Of a stretch of DNA of 64,000 nucleotides, positions 25,149-32,427 are shown in pieces. The position numbers and the translations under genes were made by a program. This stretch comes from Selenomonadaceae bacterium UBA2897 (lineage in GTDB: Bacteria; Bacillota; Negativicutes; Selenomonadales; Selenomonadaceae), in NCBI GenBank assembly GCA_002350105.1, contig DEDT01000059.1:46361-110360 (forward strand), given 5' to 3'. Numbering within the stretch: the first letter of the stretch is position 1; the number at the start of each line of letters is the position of its first letter. The notes below the pieces were generated by a model that ran no database searches, had not been told where the DNA came from, and was given only the letters and a program-made list of their open reading frames with translations.

Positions 25149-25195
25149 AAGACGCCTTTCCGGCTATCGATGATGGCGGAGAGGCGTCTTTTTTG
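25149..25195 (+). terminator. Terminator between the HMA-like gene and hypA
   Basis: AAGACGCCT (25149-25157) pairs with AGGCGTCTT (25182-25190), with a partly paired inner stem and a T6 run. It separates the hydrogenase genes from the hyp operon. Confidence 0.85.
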
Positions 25196-25205
25196 TCACA
25201 GCCTG

Positions 25206-25229
25206 CCCTTAGGGGACAGGGTGTATAAT
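25206..25229 (+). promoter_or_regulatory. hyp operon promoter with G/C palindrome in the spacer
   Basis: A perfect TATAAT lies at 25224-25229. CCC-TTA-GGGG (25206-25215), flanked by CCTG and CAGG, lies where the spacer and -35 should be; no good -35 is seen. The element echoes the CCCC-TAT-GGGG upstream of the neighbouring nickel-motif gene, suggesting a shared regulator. Confidence 0.5.
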
Positions 25230-25241
25230 AGAGGTATCACC

Positions 25242-25583
25242 ATGCATGAAATGTCGATTGCCGAGGGCGTCATGGATATCGCGCTCGATTATGCGAAGAA
25301 GAACCACGCACAGAAAATCACGAAAATCGGCCTGATTATCGGCGAGATGTCGGGCGTCGTGGAAGAATCGCTGACGTTCAGCTTCCGCATGATTGCCGAG
25401 GGCACCATCGCCGAAGGAGCAGAGCTTGCGATTCGCCAGACGCCGCTCATGGGGCGTTGCACGAAGTGCGGCAAGTCCTTCCATATCGAGCACTATAACT
25501 TCTGGTGCCCGGAGTGTAAGGATGGCGTGCTGAAGCTCGAGTCGGGGCGCGAGATGCAGGTAGAATATTTGGAGGTAGACTGA
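25242..25583 (+). CDS. hypA: Hydrogenase nickel insertion protein HypA
   Basis: 113 residues from ATG 25242 (MHEMSIAEGV), 7 nt behind GAGG. HypA binds nickel through its N-terminal amine and His2, both present, and hands it to the large subunit with HypB. The structural zinc site is seen as CTKCG (about 70) and CPEC (about 88). Length is normal. Its stop overlaps the hypB start (TGATG), so the two partners are translationally coupled. Confidence 0.95.
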   Translation: MHEMSIAEGVMDIALDYAKKNHAQKITKIGLIIGEMSGVVEESLTFSFRMIAEGTIAEGAELAIRQTPLMGRCTKCGKSFHIEHYNFWCPECKDGVLKLESGREMQVEYLEVD

Positions 25584-26242
25584 TGGAAATCAAGGTCATG
25601 AAGAATATCCTGGGCGAGAACGACCGCATCGCGGCCGAGAATCAGGCTCTGTTCAAGGAAAAGAACGTCTATGTCATCAACCTCATGGGTTCGCCGGGGG
25701 CGGGCAAGACGTCCGTGCTGGAGAAGACCATGGAACGCCTGAAGGACAAGGTCAACATGGCGGTCATCGAGGGCGATCTCTTCACGAGCAAGGATGCGGA
25801 GCGCATCGAGAAGCACGGCGTGCCGGTCATCCAGATCAACACGGCGGGCGGCTGTCACCTCGATGCCGCGATGATCCAGCAGACGGCACCGCAGCTCGAC
25901 CTCGACAAGCTCGATCTGCTCGTCGTGGAGAACGTAGGTAACCTCGTCTGTCCCGCGGAGTTCGCGGTGGGCGAGGATGAAAAGGGCGTCGTGCTTTCCA
26001 TTACCGAGGGTGACGACAAGCCGATGAAGTACCCGCTGATTTTCAAGGAGTCGGCCATTGCCCTGCTCAATAAAGTTGATCTCGTGCCGTTCTGTAACTT
26101 TGATTTAAAGAGTGCCGAGGAGGATATCGATACGCTGCATCCGGGGATGAAGGTCATCGAGGTCTCCTGCACGAAGGATCAGGGTGTCGATGCGTGGTGT
26201 GACTGGCTGCTCTTGCGCGTGCGCGCCAAGCAGGGTAAGTGA
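25583..26242 (+). CDS. hypB: Hydrogenase nickel insertion GTPase HypB
   Basis: 219 residues. HypB is the GTPase that works with HypA to load nickel. Seen: P-loop GSPGAGKTS (36-44), EGDLFTSKDAERIEKHGVP switch region, the metal-binding GGCHLDAAMI stretch with Cys and His, and NKVDLVPFCNF for guanine recognition (NKVD). It starts directly at the conserved domain (MEIKVMKNILGENDR) and lacks the N-terminal C-x-x-C-G-C nickel motif and His-rich stretch found in many HypBs; that motif appears on the separate 80-residue protein upstream. Confidence 0.95.
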   Translation: MEIKVMKNILGENDRIAAENQALFKEKNVYVINLMGSPGAGKTSVLEKTMERLKDKVNMAVIEGDLFTSKDAERIEKHGVPVIQINTAGGCHLDAAMIQQTAPQLDLDKLDLLVVENVGNLVCPAEFAVGEDEKGVVLSITEGDDKPMKYPLIFKESAIALLNKVDLVPFCNFDLKSAEEDIDTLHPGMKVIEVSCTKDQGVDAWCDWLLLRVRAKQGK

Positions 26243-26252
26243 GGAAAATGCT

Positions 26253-26852
26253 ATGAATGCTATGGCAGATGTATTTGGCAACGGTTCGGCGCGGGTCTCG
26301 TCCCTCGACGATGTGCTGCATCGCGCCGAGGTGACGATTCTCGGCGTTGGGAACGTGATTTTGCGCGATGAAGGTTTCGGCGTGCGCGTCATGGAATACC
26401 TCGCGAGCCATTACGACTGGCCGGACACGGTGCAGCTCGTCGATGGCGGCACGCTGGGCATCGAGCTTACGCAGTATGTGACGGGCACAGAGAAACTGCT
26501 CGTCATCGATTCCATCAACGGTCATGCGGCGCCGGGCGCGAAATTCCGCTTGCACAACGAGGCTATCATGGAGCATTTTCAGGATAAGCTGAGTGCGCAT
26601 GAGGTGGGTATCCAGGATGTGCTGGCGCTGCTCACAGTTACGGGGCATAAGATCCCTGATGTCGTCGTCATCGGAGCGCAGCCGTACGATCTCGAGGCCG
26701 GTGTGGAGCTCAGCGACGGCATGAAGGCCCTGCTGCCCGAAGTCGCGGACGAGGCACTCGCACAACTCAAAGCCTGGGGCATCGACCCCGTGCCACGCGA
26801 GAATGCGGACGAAATGGACTACACGACGGTACCCGAAGAAGCAGTAAAGTAA
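26253..26852 (+). CDS. hyaD: Hydrogenase large-subunit maturation protease (HyaD/HybD family)
   Basis: 199 residues from ATG 26253 behind GAGG; an in-frame ATG three codons later is an alternative. This endopeptidase removes the C-terminal tail of the large subunit after nickel insertion. Conserved acids that read the nickel are seen: LGVGNVILRDEGFGVRVMEY (Glu/Asp about 44) and VDGGTLGIEL (Asp about 68). The protein is about 35 residues longer than E. coli HybD, with extra sequence at both ends. It lies inside the hyp operon and its only likely client is HyaB. Confidence 0.9.
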   Translation: MNAMADVFGNGSARVSSLDDVLHRAEVTILGVGNVILRDEGFGVRVMEYLASHYDWPDTVQLVDGGTLGIELTQYVTGTEKLLVIDSINGHAAPGAKFRLHNEAIMEHFQDKLSAHEVGIQDVLALLTVTGHKIPDVVVIGAQPYDLEAGVELSDGMKALLPEVADEALAQLKAWGIDPVPRENADEMDYTTVPEEAVK

Positions 26853-26880
26853 AGGCCGTGAAATAACGGAGGCGATAGAT

Positions 26881-27138
26881 ATGTGTTTAGCCGTACCAGC
26901 GAAGGTACTGGAGATCAAGGATGCGGTCGGCAAGGTGGAGATAAGTGGCGTCACGCGTGACGTCTCGATGATGCTTCTGCCGGAGGCGAAGCCCGGCGAT
27001 TACGTGCTCGTGCATGCGGGCTTTGCCATGCAGATCGTGACGGAGCGCGATGCCGATGAGACGGATGCGCTGCTCGCGGAGATGCACGGCGCACCGCGCA
27101 CGGTAGAGAGTCTGGAGGAAACCGTCGGTGGAAGATAA
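26881..27138 (+). CDS. hypC: Hydrogenase maturation chaperone HypC
   Basis: 85 residues. It begins MCLAVPAKV; the Cys2 exposed after Met removal carries the Fe(CN)2CO unit between HypD and the large subunit. The fold core SGVTRDVSMMLLPEAKPGDYVLVHAGFA is the HypC/HupF signature. Its end overlaps the hypD start by 11 bases, fitting the HypC-HypD complex. Confidence 0.95.
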   Translation: MCLAVPAKVLEIKDAVGKVEISGVTRDVSMMLLPEAKPGDYVLVHAGFAMQIVTERDADETDALLAEMHGAPRTVESLEETVGGR

Positions 27139-28234
27139 AGCAAAAGAACGCGCACTCGCGCAGGAGCTCGTAGCGGAGATTCGGCGGCTTGCTGCCGGGG
27201 CGGATCAGCATTTCCGCTTCATGGAGGTATGCGGCACGCATACGGTGGCGATTTTCCGCGCCGGCCTGCGCCAGCTGCTACCGGAGAACGTGGAGCTCGT
27301 CTCGGGGCCGGGCTGCCCGGTCTGTGTGACGCCTGATGACTACATGGACAAGGCCATTACCTATGCGCTGCGTGACGATACGATCATCACGACCTTCGGT
27401 GATATGCTGAAGGTGCCGGGCTCGAAGTCCAGCCTCATGGAGGCAAAGGCATCGGGTGCGGATATCCGCATCGTCTATTCGCCGCTGGATACACTGCAGG
27501 TGGCAAAGGAAAATCCCGACAAGAAAGTCATCTTCCTCGCCGTGGGCTTCGAAACGACAGCACCAACGGCGGCGGCCACGGTGCTGGCGGCGAAGCAGGC
27601 GGGGCTCACGAATGTCTACATGCTCTCGGCGCAGAAGCTAGTGCCGCCCATCATGTACGCGCTGCTGCACGACCCACAGGTCAAGGTGGATGGCTTCCTG
27701 CTGCCCGGCCATGTGGCCGTGATTACGGGCACGCGGGCCTTTCAGTTCCTCGTGGATGAGTACCATAAGCCTGGCGTCGTCGCGGGCTTCGAGCCCTTGC
27801 AGCTGCTGCGTGCCATCGTGCGCCTGCTTCAGCAGGCGACGAAAGGGGAGGCGCGCATTGAGAACGAGTACGAGGATGTCGTGCGTCCTGAGGGCAGTCC
27901 TGCGGCGCAAAAGGCAACCAGCGAGGTCTATGAGCCGGCAGATGCGGGCTGGCGTGGCATGGGCATCGTGCCTCTCTCGGGCTTGCGCATGCGTGAGGCC
28001 TATGCGGCCTACGATATCGAGCGTCTGCTGCCCCTCGACATCCCGATGGGCGAGAACAAGCCGGGCTGTCGTTGCGGCGAAGTGCTGCGCGGCATTGTGA
28101 CGCCGAAGGAGTGCCCGCTTTTCGCGAAGGCCTGCGTGCCGACGCATGCCGTCGGTCCCTGCATGGTGTCTGTGGAGGGCGTCTGCGCGGCCTGGTATAA
28201 ATATGGTCAGGGGAGGTTCCAGTATGGCAAATGA
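27128..28234 (+). CDS. hypD: Hydrogenase maturation iron-sulfur protein HypD
   Basis: 368 residues from GTG 27128, 9 nt behind GGAGG and overlapping hypC. HypD holds iron with HypC while cyanide and CO ligands are attached. Seen: MEVCGTHTVAIFRAGL (Cys of the ligand site), SGPGCPVCVTPDDYMD (CPVC redox pair), AVGFETTAPT, and the C-terminal cluster cysteines GCRCGEVLRG, CPLFAKAC and VGPCMVSVEGVCAAW. Length is normal. Overlap with hypE (11 bases) continues the coupling. Confidence 0.95.
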   Translation: MEDKAKERALAQELVAEIRRLAAGADQHFRFMEVCGTHTVAIFRAGLRQLLPENVELVSGPGCPVCVTPDDYMDKAITYALRDDTIITTFGDMLKVPGSKSSLMEAKASGADIRIVYSPLDTLQVAKENPDKKVIFLAVGFETTAPTAAATVLAAKQAGLTNVYMLSAQKLVPPIMYALLHDPQVKVDGFLLPGHVAVITGTRAFQFLVDEYHKPGVVAGFEPLQLLRAIVRLLQQATKGEARIENEYEDVVRPEGSPAAQKATSEVYEPADAGWRGMGIVPLSGLRMREAYAAYDIERLLPLDIPMGENKPGCRCGEVLRGIVTPKECPLFAKACVPTHAVGPCMVSVEGVCAAWYKYGQGRFQYGK

Positions 28235-29231
28235 TGTCGTTACGCTCGCCCATGGTGCGGGCGGCAAGATGAGCCACGAGCTCATGGAGAAGGTGCTGCT
28301 GCCGGAATTCGGCAATCCGCTGCTGAACGAGCTGCACGATGGTGCGCAGCTCGGCATGAGCGGTCATATCGCGCTCACCACGGACTCCTACGTGGTGCAG
28401 CCACTCTTCTTCGCGGGCGGCAATATCGGCAAGCTTGCGGTCTGCGGTACGGTCAACGATCTTTCGATGACGGGCGCGGTGCCGCGCTACATCACCTGCG
28501 GCATGATCATCGAGGAAGGTTTCCCCATCAAGGATCTGCGCACGATTGCGCATACGATGCGCGAGATGGCCGATCTCGCGGGCATCAGCATCGTGACGGG
28601 CGATACGAAGGTTGTGGAGAAGGGCAAGGCCGACGGTATCTTCATCAACACGGCGGGCGTTGGCGACATCATTCCCGGCACGCACATTTCGCCGCAGAGC
28701 GTAAAGCCGGGCATGCAGGTCGTGCTTTCCGGCTACATCGGCGATCATGCGGCGGCCATTATGGCGGGGCGCCATGGCCTCGATCTGCCGGATTACATCC
28801 ATACGGACTGCGCGCCTCTCGCGAGCCTCACCCAGGCCATGCTCAAGGCCGCTCCGGATATCGCAGTGCTGCGCGATCCGACACGCGGCGGCGTGGCAGC
28901 CGTGCTCAATGAGATCGCGGAGGCATCGCAATGCGGCGTGCTCATCGAGGAGGATGCAATCCCCATCCATCCCGAGGTGCAAGGCGTCTGCGATATCCTC
29001 GGCTTTGACCCGCTGTACCTCGCGAACGAGGGCAAGTGCATCGCCTTCGTACCGCCGGAGCAGACGGAGGACCTGCTTACGGCCATGCACAAGAATCCCT
29101 ACGGCCGTGAGGCGCGCGTGATCGGCGAGACGACGGCGGAGGCACCGGGACAGGTCGGTCTGCGCACGGGCATCGGCGGCATCCGCATTGTCGATATGCC
29201 GCTCGGCAACCTCGTGCCACGCATTTGCTGA
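28224..29231 (+). CDS. hypE: Hydrogenase maturation protein HypE
   Basis: 335 residues from ATG 28224 behind GGGGAGG. HypE dehydrates the carbamoyl group that HypF places on its C-terminal Cys, making the cyanide ligands of the active-site iron. The PurM/ThiL-type ATP fold is seen (LAHGAGGKMSHELMEKV, ALTTDSYVVQP, DPTRGGVAAVLNEIA) and the terminal motif PRIC ends with the essential Cys. It is the last gene of the hyp operon. The expected partner hypF is not in the window. Confidence 0.95.
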   Translation: MANDVVTLAHGAGGKMSHELMEKVLLPEFGNPLLNELHDGAQLGMSGHIALTTDSYVVQPLFFAGGNIGKLAVCGTVNDLSMTGAVPRYITCGMIIEEGFPIKDLRTIAHTMREMADLAGISIVTGDTKVVEKGKADGIFINTAGVGDIIPGTHISPQSVKPGMQVVLSGYIGDHAAAIMAGRHGLDLPDYIHTDCAPLASLTQAMLKAAPDIAVLRDPTRGGVAAVLNEIAEASQCGVLIEEDAIPIHPEVQGVCDILGFDPLYLANEGKCIAFVPPEQTEDLLTAMHKNPYGREARVIGETTAEAPGQVGLRTGIGGIRIVDMPLGNLVPRIC

Positions 29232-29234
29232 GAT

Positions 29235-29291
29235 ATACGGATATCCGTATGCTGCGGCCCGCTTGACGCTGTTCCGCGAAGTCCTTATAAT
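29235..29291 (+). promoter_or_regulatory. Promoter and 16-bp palindrome upstream of a secreted protein gene
   Basis: ATACGGATATCCGTAT (29235-29250) is a perfect palindrome four bases after hypE. Thirteen bases later stands TTGACG (29263-29268), 17 bp, TATAAT (29286-29291), a near-consensus promoter. The palindrome may be an operator; it lacks a T-run so is not a terminator. Confidence 0.7.
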
Positions 29292-29359
29292 GGGGAGTCG
29301 AAGCCACTATAGCGTATAGATTGAGAGATTGGTGGCGGGCATAGAGGAGGATTTGCGTC

Positions 29360-29746
29360 ATGCTTTGGCGAAGAATAATCGTATTAACGGTATCATTGCT
29401 CATGCTGCTGAGCTCCGCCTGTTTGGCCGAGGAGGATATGGAGTTCGTTGATGCGAATGGCGCGACGGGTTACTATGTTGATGTGGCCTCGATTTCCTTC
29501 GAGAGCGATGACATAGCCAATGCGCGCATTGCGGTCATCAAGGCGAACCAGAACCGCCGCTACATCTATGCGGCACGCTTCGACCGGCAGCAGCGTACGT
29601 ATCAGCTCTACTCCTCTGTGGTGCAGCAATATGATACGAAAGCACAGCTGGAGAACAGCCCGATCACGGATACGCCGCATCCCTACGGCGTTGCTTCGCC
29701 GATGAAGGAAATGGTCGATTTCATTTTTCAGTATCGGGGCAAATAA
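29360..29746 (+). CDS. Secreted protein of unknown function
   Basis: 128 residues behind GAGGAGG. A signal peptide is clear (MLWRRIIVLTVSLLMLLSSA then CLAEE); the Cys at about residue 21 could make it a lipoprotein (SSAC, a plausible lipobox). The mature part has alternating strands (GYYVDVASISFESDDIANAR, YIYAARFD) reminiscent of small surface-adhesin-E-like proteins with a 'YYVD..SI' core; this is a weak resemblance. It has its own promoter and a terminator at 29766-29806. Confidence 0.7.
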   Translation: MLWRRIIVLTVSLLMLLSSACLAEEDMEFVDANGATGYYVDVASISFESDDIANARIAVIKANQNRRYIYAARFDRQQRTYQLYSSVVQQYDTKAQLENSPITDTPHPYGVASPMKEMVDFIFQYRGK

Positions 29747-29765
29747 GGCAGTACCCTGCAAATAA

Positions 29766-29806
29766 AAAGACTACGTCTGGAGATACCTCCGGTACGTAGT
29801 CTTTCT
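29766..29806. terminator. Terminator after the secreted protein gene
   Basis: AAAGACTACGT (29766-29776) pairs with ACGTAGTCTTT (29794-29804), with GGAG/CCTCC as an inner stem. Confidence 0.8.
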
Positions 29807-29999
29807 TGCAAAGAAAGCGCTTTTGGGGCAAAAAAAAGACGCCCGCAGGAACAGGCGCCAAAAGCATAACGAATAAAAATATAAGTGCTTTTGAGTATGT
29901 CGATCTCTCGACATCCTCATTATAATCTGCCAGGTGCCGCTTGTCCATAGCTGCATAAAATATTTTTTGTAAAAAAATATCGTTTTGGGGGTGTCCACT
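29807..29999. other. Intergenic region before the CDF transporter
   Basis: A second long hairpin, GCTTTTGG-GC (about 29819) with GC-GCCAAAAGC (about 29863-29873), follows the terminator. A perfect -10 TATAAT stands at 29921-29926, and GTCGA-TCTC-TCGAC (29899-29912) overlaps its expected -35, a possible metal-regulator operator. The ribosome site of the transporter is GGGGGTG. Confidence 0.5.
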
Positions 30000-30926
30000 A
30001 TGTCAGAACATGATATACTAAAAAAGCATACAGCCTGGTTGTCGATTATCTCGAACACCACGTTGGTGCTGCTGAAGCTGATCGTCGGCTTTATGGTCGG
30101 TGCCGTGAGCCTGATTTCGGAGGCTTTGCATTCCGGCGTTGACCTCGTGGCCGCCCTGATTGCGTTCTGGGCCGTGCAGAAGTCCGTGACGCCGCCGGAT
30201 ATGGAGCATGACTACGGCCACGGCAAGTATGAGAACCTCTCGGCGGCTGTGGAGGCGTTGCTCATTGTCGGCGCGGCACTGGGTATCGTCTACGAGGCGG
30301 TGCAGAAGTTCAGTGAGAGCCAGGTGCCGGATATGCTGGGGTATGGCATTGGTATCATGGCCATTTCCATTGTCATTAACCTCATCGTATCGCGTCGCCT
30401 GATCCATGTGGCAAAGCTCACGGGCTCGCAGGCGCTGGAGGCCGATGGCCTGCATCTGCAGTCCGATATATGGACATCGGTAGGCGTCCTGGGCGGCCTC
30501 GTGCTCATGCAGCTGACGGGCTGGGCCTGGCTTGACCCGGTCATCGCCGTCTTCGTGGCCGGTATTATCTTTCGGGCTGGCTGGAAGATGGTGCATGAGT
30601 CCGTGCGGGAGCTCACCGATGAGAGTCTGCCCGAGGAGGAAGAAGCGCGCATCAGCGAGATCATCCGCGAGTGCCCCGAGGTGCGCGGCTTGCACTGTCT
30701 GCGCACGCGCAAGTCGGGCTCCTACAAGCTGCTCGACGTGCATGTGCTCTTCGATGGCAACATGCATCTTTCGCAAGTCGATGCCATTTGCGATGAGCTG
30801 GAGGAGAACATCCGCAGGGAGTTCGGTACCTTCGACGTGATGATACATCCCGAGCCCGCGCAGTATCATCGGGAGGAAAGCAAAGTCAGCCAGTTCGAGA
30901 AGGCCAAGGGCGTTCAGCATAGTTAA
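30000..30926 (+). CDS. Cation diffusion facilitator (CDF) family metal efflux transporter
   Basis: 308 residues from ATG 30000. Six membrane helices followed by a cytosolic ferredoxin-like domain (about 210-295). Metal-site motifs in helices 2 and 5 are seen: EALHSGVDLVAAL (HxxxD) and ADGLHLQSDIW (HxxxD), plus the HDYGHGKYE loop. Members export zinc, iron, manganese, cobalt or nickel against protons. The His/Asp pair set is common in Zn/Fe exporters, but closeness to the hydrogenase block makes nickel or cobalt conceivable; specificity is not determined. The tail contains extra His residues (MIHPEPAQYHREE). Confidence 0.9.
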   Translation: MSEHDILKKHTAWLSIISNTTLVLLKLIVGFMVGAVSLISEALHSGVDLVAALIAFWAVQKSVTPPDMEHDYGHGKYENLSAAVEALLIVGAALGIVYEAVQKFSESQVPDMLGYGIGIMAISIVINLIVSRRLIHVAKLTGSQALEADGLHLQSDIWTSVGVLGGLVLMQLTGWAWLDPVIAVFVAGIIFRAGWKMVHESVRELTDESLPEEEEARISEIIRECPEVRGLHCLRTRKSGSYKLLDVHVLFDGNMHLSQVDAICDELEENIRREFGTFDVMIHPEPAQYHREESKVSQFEKAKGVQHS

Positions 30927-30998
30927 TTTTTCATCGGTATTTCAAGTCGCGGATGTACAATAGCATTCAGATAATTATATGGTTGGGGAGGAAATTTC

Positions 30999-31919
30999 AT
31001 GTTCAAGCAGATTTGCAGTGTGGCGGTCAGTGCCGCTTTCCTGATTTCGTCGACGGCCATCGGCTTTGCAGCGCCGGAGACGGTGCAGGCGAAGCTCACG
31101 GCCATTGAGACGGATACGTATGGCGTCGAGCAGACAGGGGCGCTGGTGGACCGCATTAATAAGTTGGAGAAAGATTATGATGGTACGCATCGTACGGGCA
31201 GCATGATGGCACGTGTCGATGCCCTATACAATGAAATCTATACGAACAGCACCAAGCCGTCCGTGCTTACGGACCTCAACGCCATCGAGTGGAACATCGA
31301 CCATGAGGTGAGCATGGCGTCCGTGGATAAGCGCGTGGCGGATATGGAGATGAAGCTGCAGGGCACGACGCGCGAGGGGACGTATCAGTACCGCATCGCG
31401 GAGCTCGGCAAGGTGTCATTCGGTTCGGCGGAGCTGCCCATTGGGCAGGCGCAGGTGCCGGCCAATACGCTGGTGAAGATCGAGCTGGTGACGCCGGTCA
31501 GGAGCAAGCAGCTCAAGGAGCAGGATGTCATCAAGTACAAGGTGGCACAGGATGTCATCGTGAACGGTAAGCTGGTGTTCGCGAAGGGCGCACCGGGTGA
31601 GGGCGTCGTGACGAAGGTGAAGCAGGCGCGTAACTTCGGCCGCAATGCCGAGGTGAGCGTGGATTTCCACAAGACGAAGTCGATTGACGGGACGTATGTG
31701 GATACGTTCACGGGTGAAGAGGCCAGGAAGGAGATGAAGTCGCTGGCTATGGCGGGCGGCGCTTCGCTGGCGGGCATCGCAATCCTCGGACCGATCGGTA
31801 TCGTAGGTGGCGCGTTTGTGCACGGCAAGGATGTGGATCTGCCGGCGGGAACGCAGCTGTACGTGCAGACAAAGGCGGATAGCACGCTCTACGGCGTGGA
31901 GACGACGCTGGCGCAGTAA
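30999..31919 (+). CDS. Secreted protein with short N-terminal repeats
   Basis: 306 residues behind GGGGAGG. Signal peptide MFKQICSVAVSAAFLISSTA, cleaved near AIGFAA. Residues about 38-130 contain degenerate repeats of the form 'G-x-x-x-x-G-x-x-x-x-R-(I/V)-x-x-L' (YGVEQTGALVDRINKLEKDY, then GTHRTGSMMARVDALYNEIY, then GTTREGTYQYRIAELGK). The second half (about 145-245) is beta-rich with a glycine-rich hydrophobic segment (MAGGASLAGIAILGPIGIVG) near 255-275. I do not recognise a characterised family. Repeats of this type occur in Negativicutes envelope proteins. Confidence 0.7.
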   Translation: MFKQICSVAVSAAFLISSTAIGFAAPETVQAKLTAIETDTYGVEQTGALVDRINKLEKDYDGTHRTGSMMARVDALYNEIYTNSTKPSVLTDLNAIEWNIDHEVSMASVDKRVADMEMKLQGTTREGTYQYRIAELGKVSFGSAELPIGQAQVPANTLVKIELVTPVRSKQLKEQDVIKYKVAQDVIVNGKLVFAKGAPGEGVVTKVKQARNFGRNAEVSVDFHKTKSIDGTYVDTFTGEEARKEMKSLAMAGGASLAGIAILGPIGIVGGAFVHGKDVDLPAGTQLYVQTKADSTLYGVETTLAQ

Positions 31920-32427
31920 AATGCAGGCTCGAGTACGAAGGACGAGGCAGGGGGAAACGGGGTTCCTTTTCCTCCGCTCCACAAACGACCCTCCGCTGGG
32001 GCGTTTGCTATCGCTTAAACAATGGGCCGGCAAGCAACGGCCCGAGTATTCATTGAGCCCGTTACCAATAGAGAAGGGAGGGCCGCCGGCTGCGCCGGTT
32101 GCAGTGTTCCGCTACGGAAAAGGAACCCCGTTTCCCCTGTATGGCGTTCGCAGAGCCCGCTGCCAATAGAGAGGGGAGGGCCGCCGGCTGCGCCGGTTGC
32201 AGTGTTCCGCTGCACAAAAGGGACACCATGTCCCCCCTGTGTTGTGCACTGCAGTAGGCAGAGGCGTGAAAGCGCGGCGGTGCGGTCGCCCTGTCTCCTG
32301 CGGAGAGGCGGGCTTGTTCGTTATGTTATATGGGTCGTTGCAGTTGGTACTGCGGCGGCCTTTTTATTTTCATGTGCTTGTGGTAGTATAAAAGATAATA
32401 GTATTTAAATACAAGGGAGTAGGATTG
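31920..32427. repeat. Intergenic region with inverted and direct repeats
   Basis: 508 bp without a credible gene. CAGGGGGAAACGGGGTTCC (from 31948) is the inverted complement of GGAACCCCGTTTCCCCTG (to 32139). Two direct copies of about 86 bp follow each other: 32055-32140 and 32153-32240, both starting GAGCCCG and both holding GGGAGGGCCGCCGGCTGCGC. Hairpins CAAACG...CGTTTG (about 31984-32009) and GGGCC...GGCCC (about 32029-32046) lie between. No transposase or coding trace is visible. This looks like a non-autonomous structured repeat; an LptD-like gene follows. Confidence 0.7.
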
